Below, piece after piece: positions 18,405 to 26,910 of a stretch of DNA of 64,000 nt. A program made the translations under genes and the position numbers. The stretch's first letter is position 1. Every line of letters starts with the position of its first letter. The stretch is taken from positions 186,001 to 250,000 of the forward strand of contig NZ_JBAFWZ010000001.1 of NCBI RefSeq assembly GCF_036662795.1. Direction: 5' to 3'. Source of the DNA: Lysinibacillus_B sp036662795. Its GTDB lineage: Bacteria; Bacillota; Bacilli; Bacillales_A; Planococcaceae. The notes beneath the pieces are model-generated. The model had not been told where the DNA came from. It searched no databases and was given only the letters and a program-made list of their open reading frames with translations.

Positions 18405-20600
18405 ATGAAAGCACATCGTAAAAAATTGTATAGTGCATCAGCCTTCGCATTAATCGTTTCGTCTATTGTAGTTCCAGCAGCGGTTGCAGCAGAGCCTTTT
18501 AAAGATGTCTCAAAAAAGAACGTACATTATGAAGCAATTTTAAGCTTATATCAAAGCAAAATGATTAGCGGCTTTAAGGATGGTACGTTTAAACCGAATC
18601 AACAAGTAACACGTGGACAAGCAGCAAAAATGATTGCTACCGCATTCGAGTTTGATCTTGAAAATGTTAAAGAATCAGGTTTTACAGATATTACAGAAAA
18701 AGCTTATTTTTATAAAGAAATTAACGCTTTAGCAGAACTTGATATCATCAGCGGATACGAAGATGGTACCTTTAAACCAAATGAGCCTATTACTAGAGAA
18801 CATCTTGCAAAAATTCTATCGTTAGCAATCGGACTTCAAACCTCAGATGAAACTCCATTTACAGATGTAGATCACAATAATATTTTTTCTCCATATATTG
18901 CAGCGCTATATAAACATGGCATTACAAAAGGAGCAACCCCTACAACCTATAAGCCACAAAGTTTAGTATCGAGAGGCGAATTAGCATCATTTATTTATCG
19001 CTCATTAGATGTTGTCGATTATTTATTCGATTATGAGCTCTCGGTATTACATGTCAATGATACGCATGGTCGTGTGGAAAGCTTCCCAAAACTTGTGACT
19101 GCCGTAGAAAATGCGCGTAAATCAACTAGCAATTCTATACTATTACACGCTGGTGATGTCTTTAGTGGAACACTATATTTTAATGAATTTTTAGGACAAG
19201 CCGATGTAAAATTATTGAATTTAATGAATTTTGATGCGATGACTTTAGGAAATCATGAATTTGATTTAGGTGTTACTGAAGGAGGGCATGGGGCATTAGT
19301 TGATTTTATAAAAGCAGCACAATTCCCAATCGTTTCAGCAAACGTCAACTTTTCAAATGATAGTAAATTTAATGGATTATTTACAGACGCAATATCGAAT
19401 AAAGCGAAAGATGGGCATATTTATAGCGGTATTGTGAAGGAAGTAAACGGTGAAAAGATAGGTATTTTCGGCTTAACAACCGAGGAAACAAAAGATATTG
19501 CTTTTGCAGATAAAGTGACTTTTGAAAACTATATTGAAGAAGCTAATAAAGCAGTGGAAGCACTTGAAGCACAAGGGGTAAACAAAATCATTGCTGTAAC
19601 GCATATTGGCTACGATGATAATCCAGCAGTCGATAATGACTTATTACTAGCGCAAAATGTAGAAGGTTTAGATATCATTGTTGGTGGTCATAGTCATACA
19701 CAGCTAAGCGAGCCAATCATTGTCGACAAAAATACCGTTGGAGAAGCAAAGGAGACAACACTCATCGTACAGGCATATCAATATGCGGATTATCTCGGTA
19801 CATTAGATGTTTTCTTTAATGAAGACGGAGTTATTACAAAATATAATGGTGAATTAATTAAAGTTGCAGATCAAGTAGCAAATGAAGAGGCCCTAAAATT
19901 ATTAGCACCATTTAAGGAAAAGGTAGATGAAATACAAGGGAAAGAAATTGGGGTGTCAATTTCAGAGCCATTAGTCAACCCTCGTATAAGTGATGAAGGA
20001 AATGAGAAAGGCATCTCCGTACGCAATAGCGAAACAGCACTCGGCAATTTAATAACAGATGGAATGAAGGCGAAAGCGCAGAAATTTACGTCGAAAAATG
20101 TCATAATGGCTCTACAAAACGGTGGCGGAATTCGAGCAGCGATACCGGCTGGTAATGTGACGGTCGGCCAGGTTATTACTGTACTACCATTCGGAAACAC
20201 TTTGGCGTTAATGGATGTAACTGGAGCAGAGATCAAAGAAGCATTTGAAATTTCTGTTAAAAATGCACCGGAAGAAAATGGTGGATTCTTACATGTTTCA
20301 GGAGCTAAAGTTGTATTTGATTCTTCGAAAGATATAGGTTCACGCGTTGTATCTGTAGAGTATTTAAATGAAGCAGGTCGATATGAAGCGCTGAACGATA
20401 ATACTACGTATACTATTGCTACAAATGCCTTCACTGCAAAAGGTGGGGATGGTTATAAAGTATTTGCAAAAGCATATGAAGAAGGGCGAGTGACAGATTT
20501 AGGTCTTTCAGATTGGGAAAACTTTGCGGAGCATCTAAAAACTTTACAGTCTATTCCAACGAATACAGAAGGTCGAATTACTGATAAAGAGGCTAAATAA
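18405..20600 (+). CDS. SLH-anchored 5'-nucleotidase / metallophosphatase
   Basis: 731 residues. A signal peptide covers about 1-29 (ending A-V-A-A). Three S-layer-homology domains follow at about 31-75, 90-135 and 150-195, with F-K-D-G-T-F-K-P-N and Y-E-D-G-T-F-K-P-N turns; these bind pyruvylated secondary cell-wall polymer. The catalytic domain starts near 210 with H-V-N-D-T-H-G-R (N218 to H221), then A-G-D-V-F-S-G, G-N-H-E-F-D and G-G-H-S-H-T, the metal ligands of the UshA-type phosphoesterase. The C-terminal 5'-nucleotidase domain has N-G-G-G-I-R. It should hydrolyse extracellular nucleotides at the cell surface; exact substrate unknown. No LPXTG sorting motif. Single gene flanked by terminators. 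Confidence 0.92.
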   Translation: MKAHRKKLYSASAFALIVSSIVVPAAVAAEPFKDVSKKNVHYEAILSLYQSKMISGFKDGTFKPNQQVTRGQAAKMIATAFEFDLENVKESGFTDITEKAYFYKEINALAELDIISGYEDGTFKPNEPITREHLAKILSLAIGLQTSDETPFTDVDHNNIFSPYIAALYKHGITKGATPTTYKPQSLVSRGELASFIYRSLDVVDYLFDYELSVLHVNDTHGRVESFPKLVTAVENARKSTSNSILLHAGDVFSGTLYFNEFLGQADVKLLNLMNFDAMTLGNHEFDLGVTEGGHGALVDFIKAAQFPIVSANVNFSNDSKFNGLFTDAISNKAKDGHIYSGIVKEVNGEKIGIFGLTTEETKDIAFADKVTFENYIEEANKAVEALEAQGVNKIIAVTHIGYDDNPAVDNDLLLAQNVEGLDIIVGGHSHTQLSEPIIVDKNTVGEAKETTLIVQAYQYADYLGTLDVFFNEDGVITKYNGELIKVADQVANEEALKLLAPFKEKVDEIQGKEIGVSISEPLVNPRISDEGNEKGISVRNSETALGNLITDGMKAKAQKFTSKNVIMALQNGGGIRAAIPAGNVTVGQVITVLPFGNTLALMDVTGAEIKEAFEISVKNAPEENGGFLHVSGAKVVFDSSKDIGSRVVSVEYLNEAGRYEALNDNTTYTIATNAFTAKGGDGYKVFAKAYEEGRVTDLGLSDWENFAEHLKTLQSIPTNTEGRITDKEAK

Positions 20601-20666
20601 TATTGATAGTTAAACATTCCTCTCCTATTTTAATACATGGATTCTGAATCAATCCATTAATTTTAG

Positions 20667-20697
20667 AAAAAACTACTTCAAATGGAGTAGTTTTTTT
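20667..20697 (+). terminator. Terminator of the SLH-nucleotidase gene
   Basis: AAAAAACTAC and GTAGTTTTTT form a stem followed by a T-run. Confidence 0.8.
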
Positions 20698-20903
20698 ATA
20701 AAAATTTATTTATTTTACTATGAAATTAATAAGAATAAAGTTATATACCTATATCTTAATTCATATATATGTAAGAAAAACATATTTAAATTACTATTTA
20801 TTTTATAATTTCACTCCGTACAAAAAATACCTTTTCGAACAAAATAATCGCATAAAGCAGAAAAATAAGTGGAAAATAAAGAAAAAATAGAATATATTGT
20901 AAT

Positions 20904-20933
20904 TATAATTGAGTGAGTATTCATTCAATTATA
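20904..20933 (+). promoter_or_regulatory. TetR-type operator before yhgE
   Basis: A 30-bp inverted repeat, TATAATTGAGTGAGT / ATTCATTCAATTATA, matches in 13 of 15 positions per arm, about 24 bases before the yhgE ATG. Its core, a G/A-alternating TGAxTGAxT dyad, resembles operators of TetR-family efflux repressors. In Bacillus, yhgE is next to the TetR gene yhgD, but no TetR gene adjoins it here. Confidence 0.65.
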
Positions 20934-20956
20934 GTTCAAAATAAGGGGGGTATTAT

Positions 20957-23272
20957 ATGGGGATATGGAATCTGTTAGTAACTGAACTAAAGTTATTAAC
21001 GCAAAAAAAGGGTGTCTTATTAACAATTGCTGGCGTATTACTCATTCCGATTGTCTATGTAGCTGTGCTATTATCAGCTACTTGGGGACCGTATGACAAT
21101 TTGGATAATCTACCAGTTGCTTTTGTAAATAAAGACTCCGGTGCTGTTTCAAATGGCGAGCCAATTCATGTAGGGGATGATTTAGTCGAAACGTTAAAGG
21201 AAAGTAATACACTCGGCTGGCATTTCGTATCTGAAGATGAAGCCAAAAAAGGTCTCGACTTACAAAAGTATTATATGATAGTAGAAATTCCAGAAGATTT
21301 TTCTAGAAAAGTTACAACGGTGTTAGAAGAGAATCCTGAGTCGCCAGAGCTGCGCTATATCCAGAATGAAGGCCTAAACTTTATGGCAGCGCAAGTAACG
21401 AAAAGCGCTACAGAGAGATTACGCGAACAATTAGGTGACAAGATCACTGAAACGTATACGCGTACATTATTCTCAAGATTTGGCGATATTTCAAATGGGT
21501 TTTCAACAGGAGCTGATGGTTCTAAGCAACTATATGATGGAACAACTACATTAGCCGAAGGTACAAATGAATTATTAACTTCATTAACTGGAAAAAGTGG
21601 GGATGTAAAAAAATTAGCAGCCGGTGCTCAAACAGCAGAAAACGGTGCGGGACAATTACTCACTTCTATTCGTGGAGGGAATGGGGATATTCAGAAACTT
21701 GCGAATGGCGCAAAACAACTTGCAGACGGAACAACTTCGCTACAAAGTGGATCTAGTCAAGTATTATCAGGATTAAAATCTGTTCAAAATGGATCTGATC
21801 AAATACTAACAGGTTTAAAATCTGCAGAAGGTGGAGCGAACCAAGTATTAACAGGTATAAAGGATGCAAAGAATGGTGCTTCTCAATTAACGGCTGGTTT
21901 AGAATCTAAGCTTGTTCCTGGAGCAACTCAAGTTGCAGAGGGAGTGAACCAAGTTGAAGGGGCTGTAGCACAATTAGCACCCGGTGCAAATCAGTTAGCC
22001 TCTGGTCTAGAACAATTAGCGGCACAAGTTCCTGGATTAGCTCAATCTGATCAATTTAAGCAATTACTTGCTGGAAGTAAGCAAATCTCAGCAGGTTTAA
22101 CAGGGCTAAATTCGACATTACCAACGTTAAGTGCAGGAGCAGATCAAGTTTCCACAGGGTTATCGCAGCAAGTTTTACCTGGAGTAAAGTCTCTGGATGC
22201 AGGCTTAAGTCAACTTTCTGCTGGTCAATCACAAGTAGCAGGTGGTTTAACTCATTTAGTAGATGGCCAATCAACTGCAAAAGCTGGTGTTGATCAATTA
22301 GTAGCTGGTCAATCGCAGGTAGTTGGAGGTATTAGTAAGTTACAAAGTGGTGCATCACAAGTTGCAGAAGGAAACCGTTCTTTAACATTCTCTTGGACTA
22401 AAATTGACAATGCAGTATCAAGTTTAAAGACTGGCCTAACACAAATTAGTGATGGAAATCAAACCGTTGCAACTGGTTGGGATACAATGACAACCGGTGT
22501 AACGAAATTAAACAACGGGGCAGAACAGCTGAAATCTGGTAGCGAACAGCTAGCAACTGGACTTTCAGATGGTGCAACCCAAGTTAACGGTATTAAAGTA
22601 TCAGATGCTAATATTGCTATGTTTGCCTCACCTGTTCAATTAAAAGGGGAAAAAGTTAATAGCTATTCATTTTACCGTGATTCAACAGCACCTTATGTAT
22701 TGTCTCTAGCCCTTTTTGTTGGTATGTTAATCCTTTCTTTCTTTGTTGACTTTAAAAAGCCTGCAGTTTTACCGGGCTCAGTAGTTAGTTGGTTTATGAG
22801 TAAGTGGATGCAGTTAGCGCTATTTGCAGTTATTCAAGCTTTAATTGTATCGCTATTTACACTTGTAGTAATTCGATTAGATGTAAGCAATATTCCGCTA
22901 TTTATCGTATTTAGTATTTTAGTAAGTGTTGCATTTATGTCGATTATTTTCTTCCTAGTGTCCTTAGGTGGCCATATTGGTCGCTTTATCGGATTAGCAT
23001 TTATTGTACTACAATTATCGACGACTGGATCTAACTTACCAATCCCAATGTTACCAGAGAATTTACAAAATTTAAGTAAGTTTTTACCGTTAACATATTC
23101 TAATGCAGGATTTAAGTCCGTTATTTCATTGGGGGATATTTCAAGCTTTACTTCCAATGTAAATGTTTTATTAATTTATCTAATTGCAACTACAATTTTA
23201 GCGTTAATCGTTTTCTTTGTAAGTTTCAATTCTATGAAAAACTCGTTTACAGAGACAGAAATAAGCTCTTAA
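20957..23272 (+). CDS. yhgE: YhgE/Pip domain membrane protein
   Basis: 771 residues, close to Bacillus YhgE. One transmembrane helix lies at about 18-40. A large extracellular part (40-570) is dominated by an imperfect repeat of about 11-14 residues, G-(A/S)-x-Q-(L/V)-x-x-G-(L), which is the coiled-coil YhgE/Pip segment. A C-terminal bundle of about five to six helices of the ABC-2 permease kind follows. Pip homologues are phage receptors or infection factors in lactic acid bacteria, and related proteins include the type VII secretion component EsaA/YueB, the SPP1 receptor. ATG with AAGGGGGG. Probably repressed through the 30-bp operator upstream. Cellular role otherwise unknown. Confidence 0.88.
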   Translation: MGIWNLLVTELKLLTQKKGVLLTIAGVLLIPIVYVAVLLSATWGPYDNLDNLPVAFVNKDSGAVSNGEPIHVGDDLVETLKESNTLGWHFVSEDEAKKGLDLQKYYMIVEIPEDFSRKVTTVLEENPESPELRYIQNEGLNFMAAQVTKSATERLREQLGDKITETYTRTLFSRFGDISNGFSTGADGSKQLYDGTTTLAEGTNELLTSLTGKSGDVKKLAAGAQTAENGAGQLLTSIRGGNGDIQKLANGAKQLADGTTSLQSGSSQVLSGLKSVQNGSDQILTGLKSAEGGANQVLTGIKDAKNGASQLTAGLESKLVPGATQVAEGVNQVEGAVAQLAPGANQLASGLEQLAAQVPGLAQSDQFKQLLAGSKQISAGLTGLNSTLPTLSAGADQVSTGLSQQVLPGVKSLDAGLSQLSAGQSQVAGGLTHLVDGQSTAKAGVDQLVAGQSQVVGGISKLQSGASQVAEGNRSLTFSWTKIDNAVSSLKTGLTQISDGNQTVATGWDTMTTGVTKLNNGAEQLKSGSEQLATGLSDGATQVNGIKVSDANIAMFASPVQLKGEKVNSYSFYRDSTAPYVLSLALFVGMLILSFFVDFKKPAVLPGSVVSWFMSKWMQLALFAVIQALIVSLFTLVVIRLDVSNIPLFIVFSILVSVAFMSIIFFLVSLGGHIGRFIGLAFIVLQLSTTGSNLPIPMLPENLQNLSKFLPLTYSNAGFKSVISLGDISSFTSNVNVLLIYLIATTILALIVFFVSFNSMKNSFTETEISS

Positions 23273-23279
23273 CCTAATG

Positions 23280-23325
23280 AAGCTACCTTTACTTATCACT
23301 GATATAGTAGAGGTAGCTTTATTCG
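23280..23325 (+). terminator. Terminator of yhgE
   Basis: AAGCTACCT and AGGTAGCTT form a 9-bp stem across a 22-base loop; the following T-run is short. Confidence 0.6.
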
Positions 23326-23395
23326 TAGTCAAACTAGTGAAAAAATATATAATATAAGGTAATATAAAGATAAAATGGGAAAAGGAGTTTGATCG

Positions 23396-23653
23396 ATGGC
23401 GCGATATATACTATTAGCGAAGCTACGGAGTGGTCAGCACTATTTGTTAACTTTTAACCGCGACGATATTTTAGATTGTTTAAATCAATTTCCTACAGAT
23501 AGAGGCTTAGAAGTACTTGTAGAATGGCCACTCGAAAATAAAAAGGAATTAAATTTTTTTTTAGAAATGCTAACAAAAAATGTATGCTATTATTATCTGA
23601 AAGATTTAGTAACAGAAGAAAGAAAATTTGTAAACGTTGATCCGTCCTATTAA
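23396..23653 (+). CDS. Small protein of unknown function (85 aa)
   Basis: 85 residues, ATG preceded by AAAAGGAGTTTGATCG, a strong site. It has no signal peptide or membrane segment. The composition is ordinary globular alpha/beta, with a C-C-like Val-Cys-Tyr-Tyr-Tyr segment near residue 62. I do not recognise the family. It is convergent with the MazG-like gene and only 28 bases from it. Confidence 0.7.
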   Translation: MARYILLAKLRSGQHYLLTFNRDDILDCLNQFPTDRGLEVLVEWPLENKKELNFFLEMLTKNVCYYYLKDLVTEERKFVNVDPSY

Positions 23654-23681
23654 ATGTTTACTAGATAGCTATTCTTTCGTG

Positions 23682-24005
23682 TTATTTGGAAATGCTATTT
23701 AAAAAGATTCCTTTTTCAAATCCACCTTTTAATTTTCTTTTTTCCAGACGAATCGCCTCAAATTCTTCTGCTGATACATCATGTAGTTTTAGTGCAGCAT
23801 AAATTAGTTCTACCATATCAGCAAGTTCTTCAATGGCTGCCTCCTTTGTTTCTGCATCATTATATTCATCAAGCTCCTCGTACATTTTATTCGTGATTTC
23901 ATGTTGATGTTCGAGTGGAGAAAGTAGTTTTAAAGAATAGCTGCCACCTTCCTTTGTAACAATGGAAGGGATTTTATCTCGAACCAATTTGTTTAATATA
24001 AGCAT
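23682..24005 (-). CDS. MazG-like / phosphoribosyl-ATP pyrophosphohydrolase-like protein
   Basis: 107 residues. It opens with L-N-K-L-V-R-D-K-I-P, the signature of the small phosphoribosyl-ATP pyrophosphohydrolase-like subfamily of all-alpha NTP pyrophosphatases. The metal-binding acids are in Y-E-E-L-D-E-Y and E-E-L-A-D-M-V-E-L. It probably cleaves a nucleoside triphosphate or related compound to the monophosphate as house-cleaning; the substrate is unknown. It is not near a his operon, so a histidine-biosynthesis role is unlikely. ATG with GGGAGG upstream. Confidence 0.88.
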   Translation of the reverse strand: MLILNKLVRDKIPSIVTKEGGSYSLKLLSPLEHQHEITNKMYEELDEYNDAETKEAAIEELADMVELIYAALKLHDVSAEEFEAIRLEKRKLKGGFEKGIFLNSISK

Positions 24006-24050
24006 AATACAACCTCCCTATTAACTATTATTCTATCAAGAAAAAAATAA

Positions 24051-24077
24051 CGAAAAAAGACGCCGGTTAGACGTCTT
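24051..24077 (-). terminator. Terminator after the yxcD-like gene
   Basis: On the minus strand AAGACG, a 9-base loop and CGTCTT are followed by T4, immediately after the stop of the YxcD-like gene. The MazG-like gene is downstream on the same strand. Confidence 0.65.
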
Positions 24078-24082
24078 ATTGC

Positions 24083-24376
24083 TTACCACTCAACATTAGC
24101 AATCATACCATGCTCATCATCAATATCTAGAACAATACGTGCCGCAATCGAATCACGATGAAGCTGTTCGTCTATAAACAATCGAAGAGCTGTAATAAAA
24201 TTCACAGTATTATACTGTTCCACAGTGCCATTTATAAACGCTTCAGCAGCATAACCTGTTGCATCGTCAAACAAAAGTTCAACCTCGATATCAGCAGGGG
24301 ATACACCCTTAAAGCGAGCATGAAATAAACATACGGCATTAATTAAATCTTGCTCAAATAGAGTTAGTTTTTCCAT
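24083..24376 (-). CDS. yxcD: YxcD-like protein (DUF2653)
   Basis: 97 residues, small and acidic. The text F-E-Q-D-L-I-N-A-V-C-L-F near the start and G-Y-A-A-E-A-F-I-N-G in the middle match the YxcD/DUF2653 family, which has no known function. The start codon lies inside the end of the upstream gene (13-base overlap), so the two are translationally coupled. Confidence 0.78.
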   Translation of the reverse strand: MEKLTLFEQDLINAVCLFHARFKGVSPADIEVELLFDDATGYAAEAFINGTVEQYNTVNFITALRLFIDEQLHRDSIAARIVLDIDDEHGMIANVEW

Positions 24377-24831
24377 TGAGGAGCCTCTTTTTCTTTTTTA
24401 CGCGTTACAGCTTGGTAAATTTTAATACATAGGAATACGATCAGTAAAATGGCACCTGCATTCACTAAAAAGCCTAAAATAGAGCCAAGTACACCTAAAT
24501 CACTAAATAGACTACCAAAAAGTAAACCAGCTAACCCCCCGATAAATAAACCTTTCATTAAACCGCCTGCTGTAAATCCACCTTTTGACGATTTTGTAGC
24601 GTCCGTTTTATTTGAATTATTCGTAGAGTTATTTGTTGCTGTGTTATTTTTATTCTCATTTTCTTTATTTTGAATATTAGAATTTGAATCGTTTTTGTTG
24701 TTGCTATAGCCCTTTTTACCAGATTTATACGATTTTGCTTCTACCTGAGTATCCCCAGCGAAAAATAAAGTGCTACCTACACTTGAAAATACAAGCGTAA
24801 AAGCGAATAATACTGCTACTAATTTTTTCAT
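24364..24831 (-). CDS. Exported membrane-anchored protein with Asn/Ser/Thr-rich linker
   Basis: 155 residues from the ATG at 24831, chosen because GGAGGAAAGAAC lies just upstream; longer in-frame starts add an unsupported leader. A signal peptide (about 1-32) is followed by a low-complexity linker rich in Asn, Lys, Ser and Thr. A glycine-rich segment (G-G-L-M-K-G-L-F-I-G-G-L-A-G-L-L-F-G) and one to two hydrophobic helices near 110-140 come next. This is the layout of small proteins annotated as Tim44-like in Bacillus. Coupled to the YxcD-like gene. Function unknown. Confidence 0.75.
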   Translation of the reverse strand: MKKLVAVLFAFTLVFSSVGSTLFFAGDTQVEAKSYKSGKKGYSNNKNDSNSNIQNKENENKNNTATNNSTNNSNKTDATKSSKGGFTAGGLMKGLFIGGLAGLLFGSLFSDLGVLGSILGFLVNAGAILLIVFLCIKIYQAVTRKKEKEAPQWKN

Positions 24832-25048
24832 GTTCTTTCCTCCGAAATTTATTTTACGAATATAGTATAACAAAAATAATGTAGTTTAGCATTTCTTTGC
24901 TCCACCTATTTGAATTATATATCCTAGTTTCTACGAAAAAACTTGTGCATTTTTATACAAGAATGTATGATAAATATTAAATTTGTTGGGTATTCAGAAT
25001 TCACATAATAATGTGAGTTATAGAGTGTCCATCCTAGGAGGAGTATTC

Positions 25049-26032
25049 TTGAGTAAAATTCGAATCGGTATTGTTGGCTATGGAAATTTAGGGAGAGGGG
25101 TAGAAGCTGCCCTTACTCAAAATCCAGATATGGAGCTAGTAGGTGTATTTACACGACGTGATCCATCTTCAGTTAAGATAACTACGGAAAACGTAAATGT
25201 ATATAAACTGGATGAAGCGCCAAAGTATAAGGATGAAATTGATGTCATGATTTTATGTGGTGGCTCTGCAACTGATTTACCAGAGCAAGTACCACATTTT
25301 GCGCAATGGTTTAATACGATAGATAGCTTTGATACACATGCAAATATTCCAGCATTCTATGATGCAGTTGATGCAGTGGCTCAAAAAAGTGACAAGGTGG
25401 CCGTGATTTCAGTTGGTTGGGATCCAGGTTTATTTTCATTAAATCGTCTATTAGGAGAAGCCGTTTTACCAGTAGGGAATACATATACGTTCTGGGGCGA
25501 TGGTTTAAGTCAGGGACATTCTGATGCGGTACGTCGTATTGAAGGTGTTAAGAACGCAGTCCAATATACTTTACCAATTCGCGAGGCTGTAGACCGTGTC
25601 CGTAGCGGCGAAAATCCAGAGCTTACTACTCGAGAAAAGCATGCACGTGAATGCTTCGTAGTACTTGAAGAAGGGGCCGATGCAGAGAAAATTGAAAACG
25701 AAATCAAAACGATGCCAAACTACTTTGCAGATTACGATACAACGGTTAACTTTATTTCAGAGGATGAGTTAAAAGCAAACCATTCGGGTATGCCACATGG
25801 AGGGTTTGTCATTCGCTCAGGGAAATCTGGTGTAGAGGATAATCAAATACTAGAATTCTCTTTAAAATTAGAGAGTAATCCAATGTTTACATCAAGTGTA
25901 CTAGTAGCTTACGCACGTGCGGCATATAAAATGGGTCAAGGGGGCGATAAAGGGGCTAAAACAGTCTACGATATTCCGTTCGGTTTATTATCACCAAAAT
26001 CACCTGCAGATTTACGTAAAGAATTACTATAG
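25049..26032 (+). CDS. ddh: meso-Diaminopimelate D-dehydrogenase
   Basis: 327 residues from the TTG at 25049, which has a perfect AGGAGGAG five bases upstream; longer in-frame starts are not supported. It is NADP-dependent and converts tetrahydrodipicolinate and ammonia into meso-diaminopimelate in one step (EC 1.4.1.16), a shortcut in lysine biosynthesis known from Lysinibacillus and Corynebacterium. The Rossmann entry is R-I-G-I-V-G-Y-G-N-L-G-R-G, followed by the family segments C-G-G-S-A-T-D-L-P and S-V-G-W-D-P-G-L-F-S-L. Monocistronic, ending in a strong terminator. Confidence 0.96.
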   Translation: MSKIRIGIVGYGNLGRGVEAALTQNPDMELVGVFTRRDPSSVKITTENVNVYKLDEAPKYKDEIDVMILCGGSATDLPEQVPHFAQWFNTIDSFDTHANIPAFYDAVDAVAQKSDKVAVISVGWDPGLFSLNRLLGEAVLPVGNTYTFWGDGLSQGHSDAVRRIEGVKNAVQYTLPIREAVDRVRSGENPELTTREKHARECFVVLEEGADAEKIENEIKTMPNYFADYDTTVNFISEDELKANHSGMPHGGFVIRSGKSGVEDNQILEFSLKLESNPMFTSSVLVAYARAAYKMGQGGDKGAKTVYDIPFGLLSPKSPADLRKELL

Positions 26033-26040
26033 AATGAAAG

Positions 26041-26072
26041 GCAAAATCGTATTATGCGATTTTGCTTTTTTT
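26041..26072 (+). terminator. Terminator of ddh
   Basis: GCAAAATCG and CGATTTTGC form a perfect 9-bp stem with a 7-base loop and T7. Confidence 0.92.
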
Positions 26073-26107
26073 AGTATAAGAAAGTGCAAATATTTGGTGT
26101 TTGAGCA

Positions 26108-26213
26108 GTGTCTAGCTCCAGCGTCCAACTCCTAGAGGTCACTTTGAAAGTCTCTACACGTGACAAGCATGCTATAAGCTTGTCGAGGCTAAACAGGGTG
26201 CTTCCGCTTTTTT
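26108..26213 (+). repeat. Structured intergenic repeat element
   Basis: The element runs from TCTAGCTCCAGCG to GGTGCTTCCGC and ends in T6. It contains an AAGCATGCTATAAGCTT-type inner hairpin and resembles a family of about 100-bp Bacillaceae intergenic repeats that I recall as TAGCTCCAGCGC...CAGGGTGC...CGCTTTT. Parts match the reverse complement of 4175-4228. Whether it is transcribed is unknown. Confidence 0.6.
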
Positions 26214-26316
26214 ATCTAAGATTTTCTTTTCAAAATATTGAAAATATGATAATGTGATTGTTACGATAATTCTGTAGATTATAAGAATAAGAAGCTTTAG
26301 GAAAGGGGTATTTCAC

Positions 26317-26892
26317 TTGGAAGCTGCAAAAACACAATATAATGGCATAATGCTTCTTACATCATACGTACAACGATTATATGTAGCCGAGTCCATTACA
26401 ATGAGGTTGAATAAGAGAGAAGCTGCAACTTTAACGGAAGTGAAGAATATATTTGATAGCATTAATGCGATCGTACCGGTTTTTGAACAGACAAAGAAAT
26501 TAACTGACGGTCAACTTCAAAGCCTACTAGCACTAACGGCAAGAGTAAAGCAATTAATGAATAGTTATTTTAGTCCTCTTAACACAGCGTTTTCTTATAA
26601 GTTAGCAATTGTTGGTTCTAGTCTTTATGGTGAGCAGCAGATGAATAACGGAGTCATTCGCTTGGGAGAACTATTTAATGAAAATATTAATAGGGATTTT
26701 TTTATGCGAGTAAAAATGTACGAGGATCGAACGAAAATGATTGATTTTATTGTGCATCTTTATTCCGAAGGTAAAAACCCGGAGGATAGTATTCTATCTA
26801 TTATCGAACAATGGTACGAAGGCATCGTAAGACAGCAAAAGCATATTTTACAGGATATTGATAAAATTGCCCCCATGTTGAGTGACAGTTAG
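26317..26892 (+). CDS. Helical protein of unknown function upstream of purU
   Basis: 191 residues, TTG start with GAAAGGGG eight bases upstream. Predicted to be all helical, without a signal peptide or strong membrane segment. I do not recognise a family. It ends 18 bases before purU on the same strand and is probably co-transcribed with it. Confidence 0.7.
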   Translation: MEAAKTQYNGIMLLTSYVQRLYVAESITMRLNKREAATLTEVKNIFDSINAIVPVFEQTKKLTDGQLQSLLALTARVKQLMNSYFSPLNTAFSYKLAIVGSSLYGEQQMNNGVIRLGELFNENINRDFFMRVKMYEDRTKMIDFIVHLYSEGKNPEDSILSIIEQWYEGIVRQQKHILQDIDKIAPMLSDS

Positions 26893-26910
26893 GTTAGGAG
26901 AGTAAAATAC

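Larger units (their letters stand above)
20601..20956. other. Intergenic region before yhgE
   Basis: Contains the terminator of the SLH-nucleotidase gene, a very AT-rich stretch, and a long inverted repeat just before yhgE. No credible small gene was found. Confidence 0.5.

Noticed and set aside
21500..22600. Tandem DNA repeat array in yhgE
   Set aside because: The repeats are at protein level (coiled-coil pattern) and diverged in DNA, typical of this family rather than a satellite or CRISPR.
24983..25048. Longer N-terminus for ddh
   Set aside because: The Rossmann motif should lie at the very N-terminus, and AGGAGGAG precedes TTG 25049.
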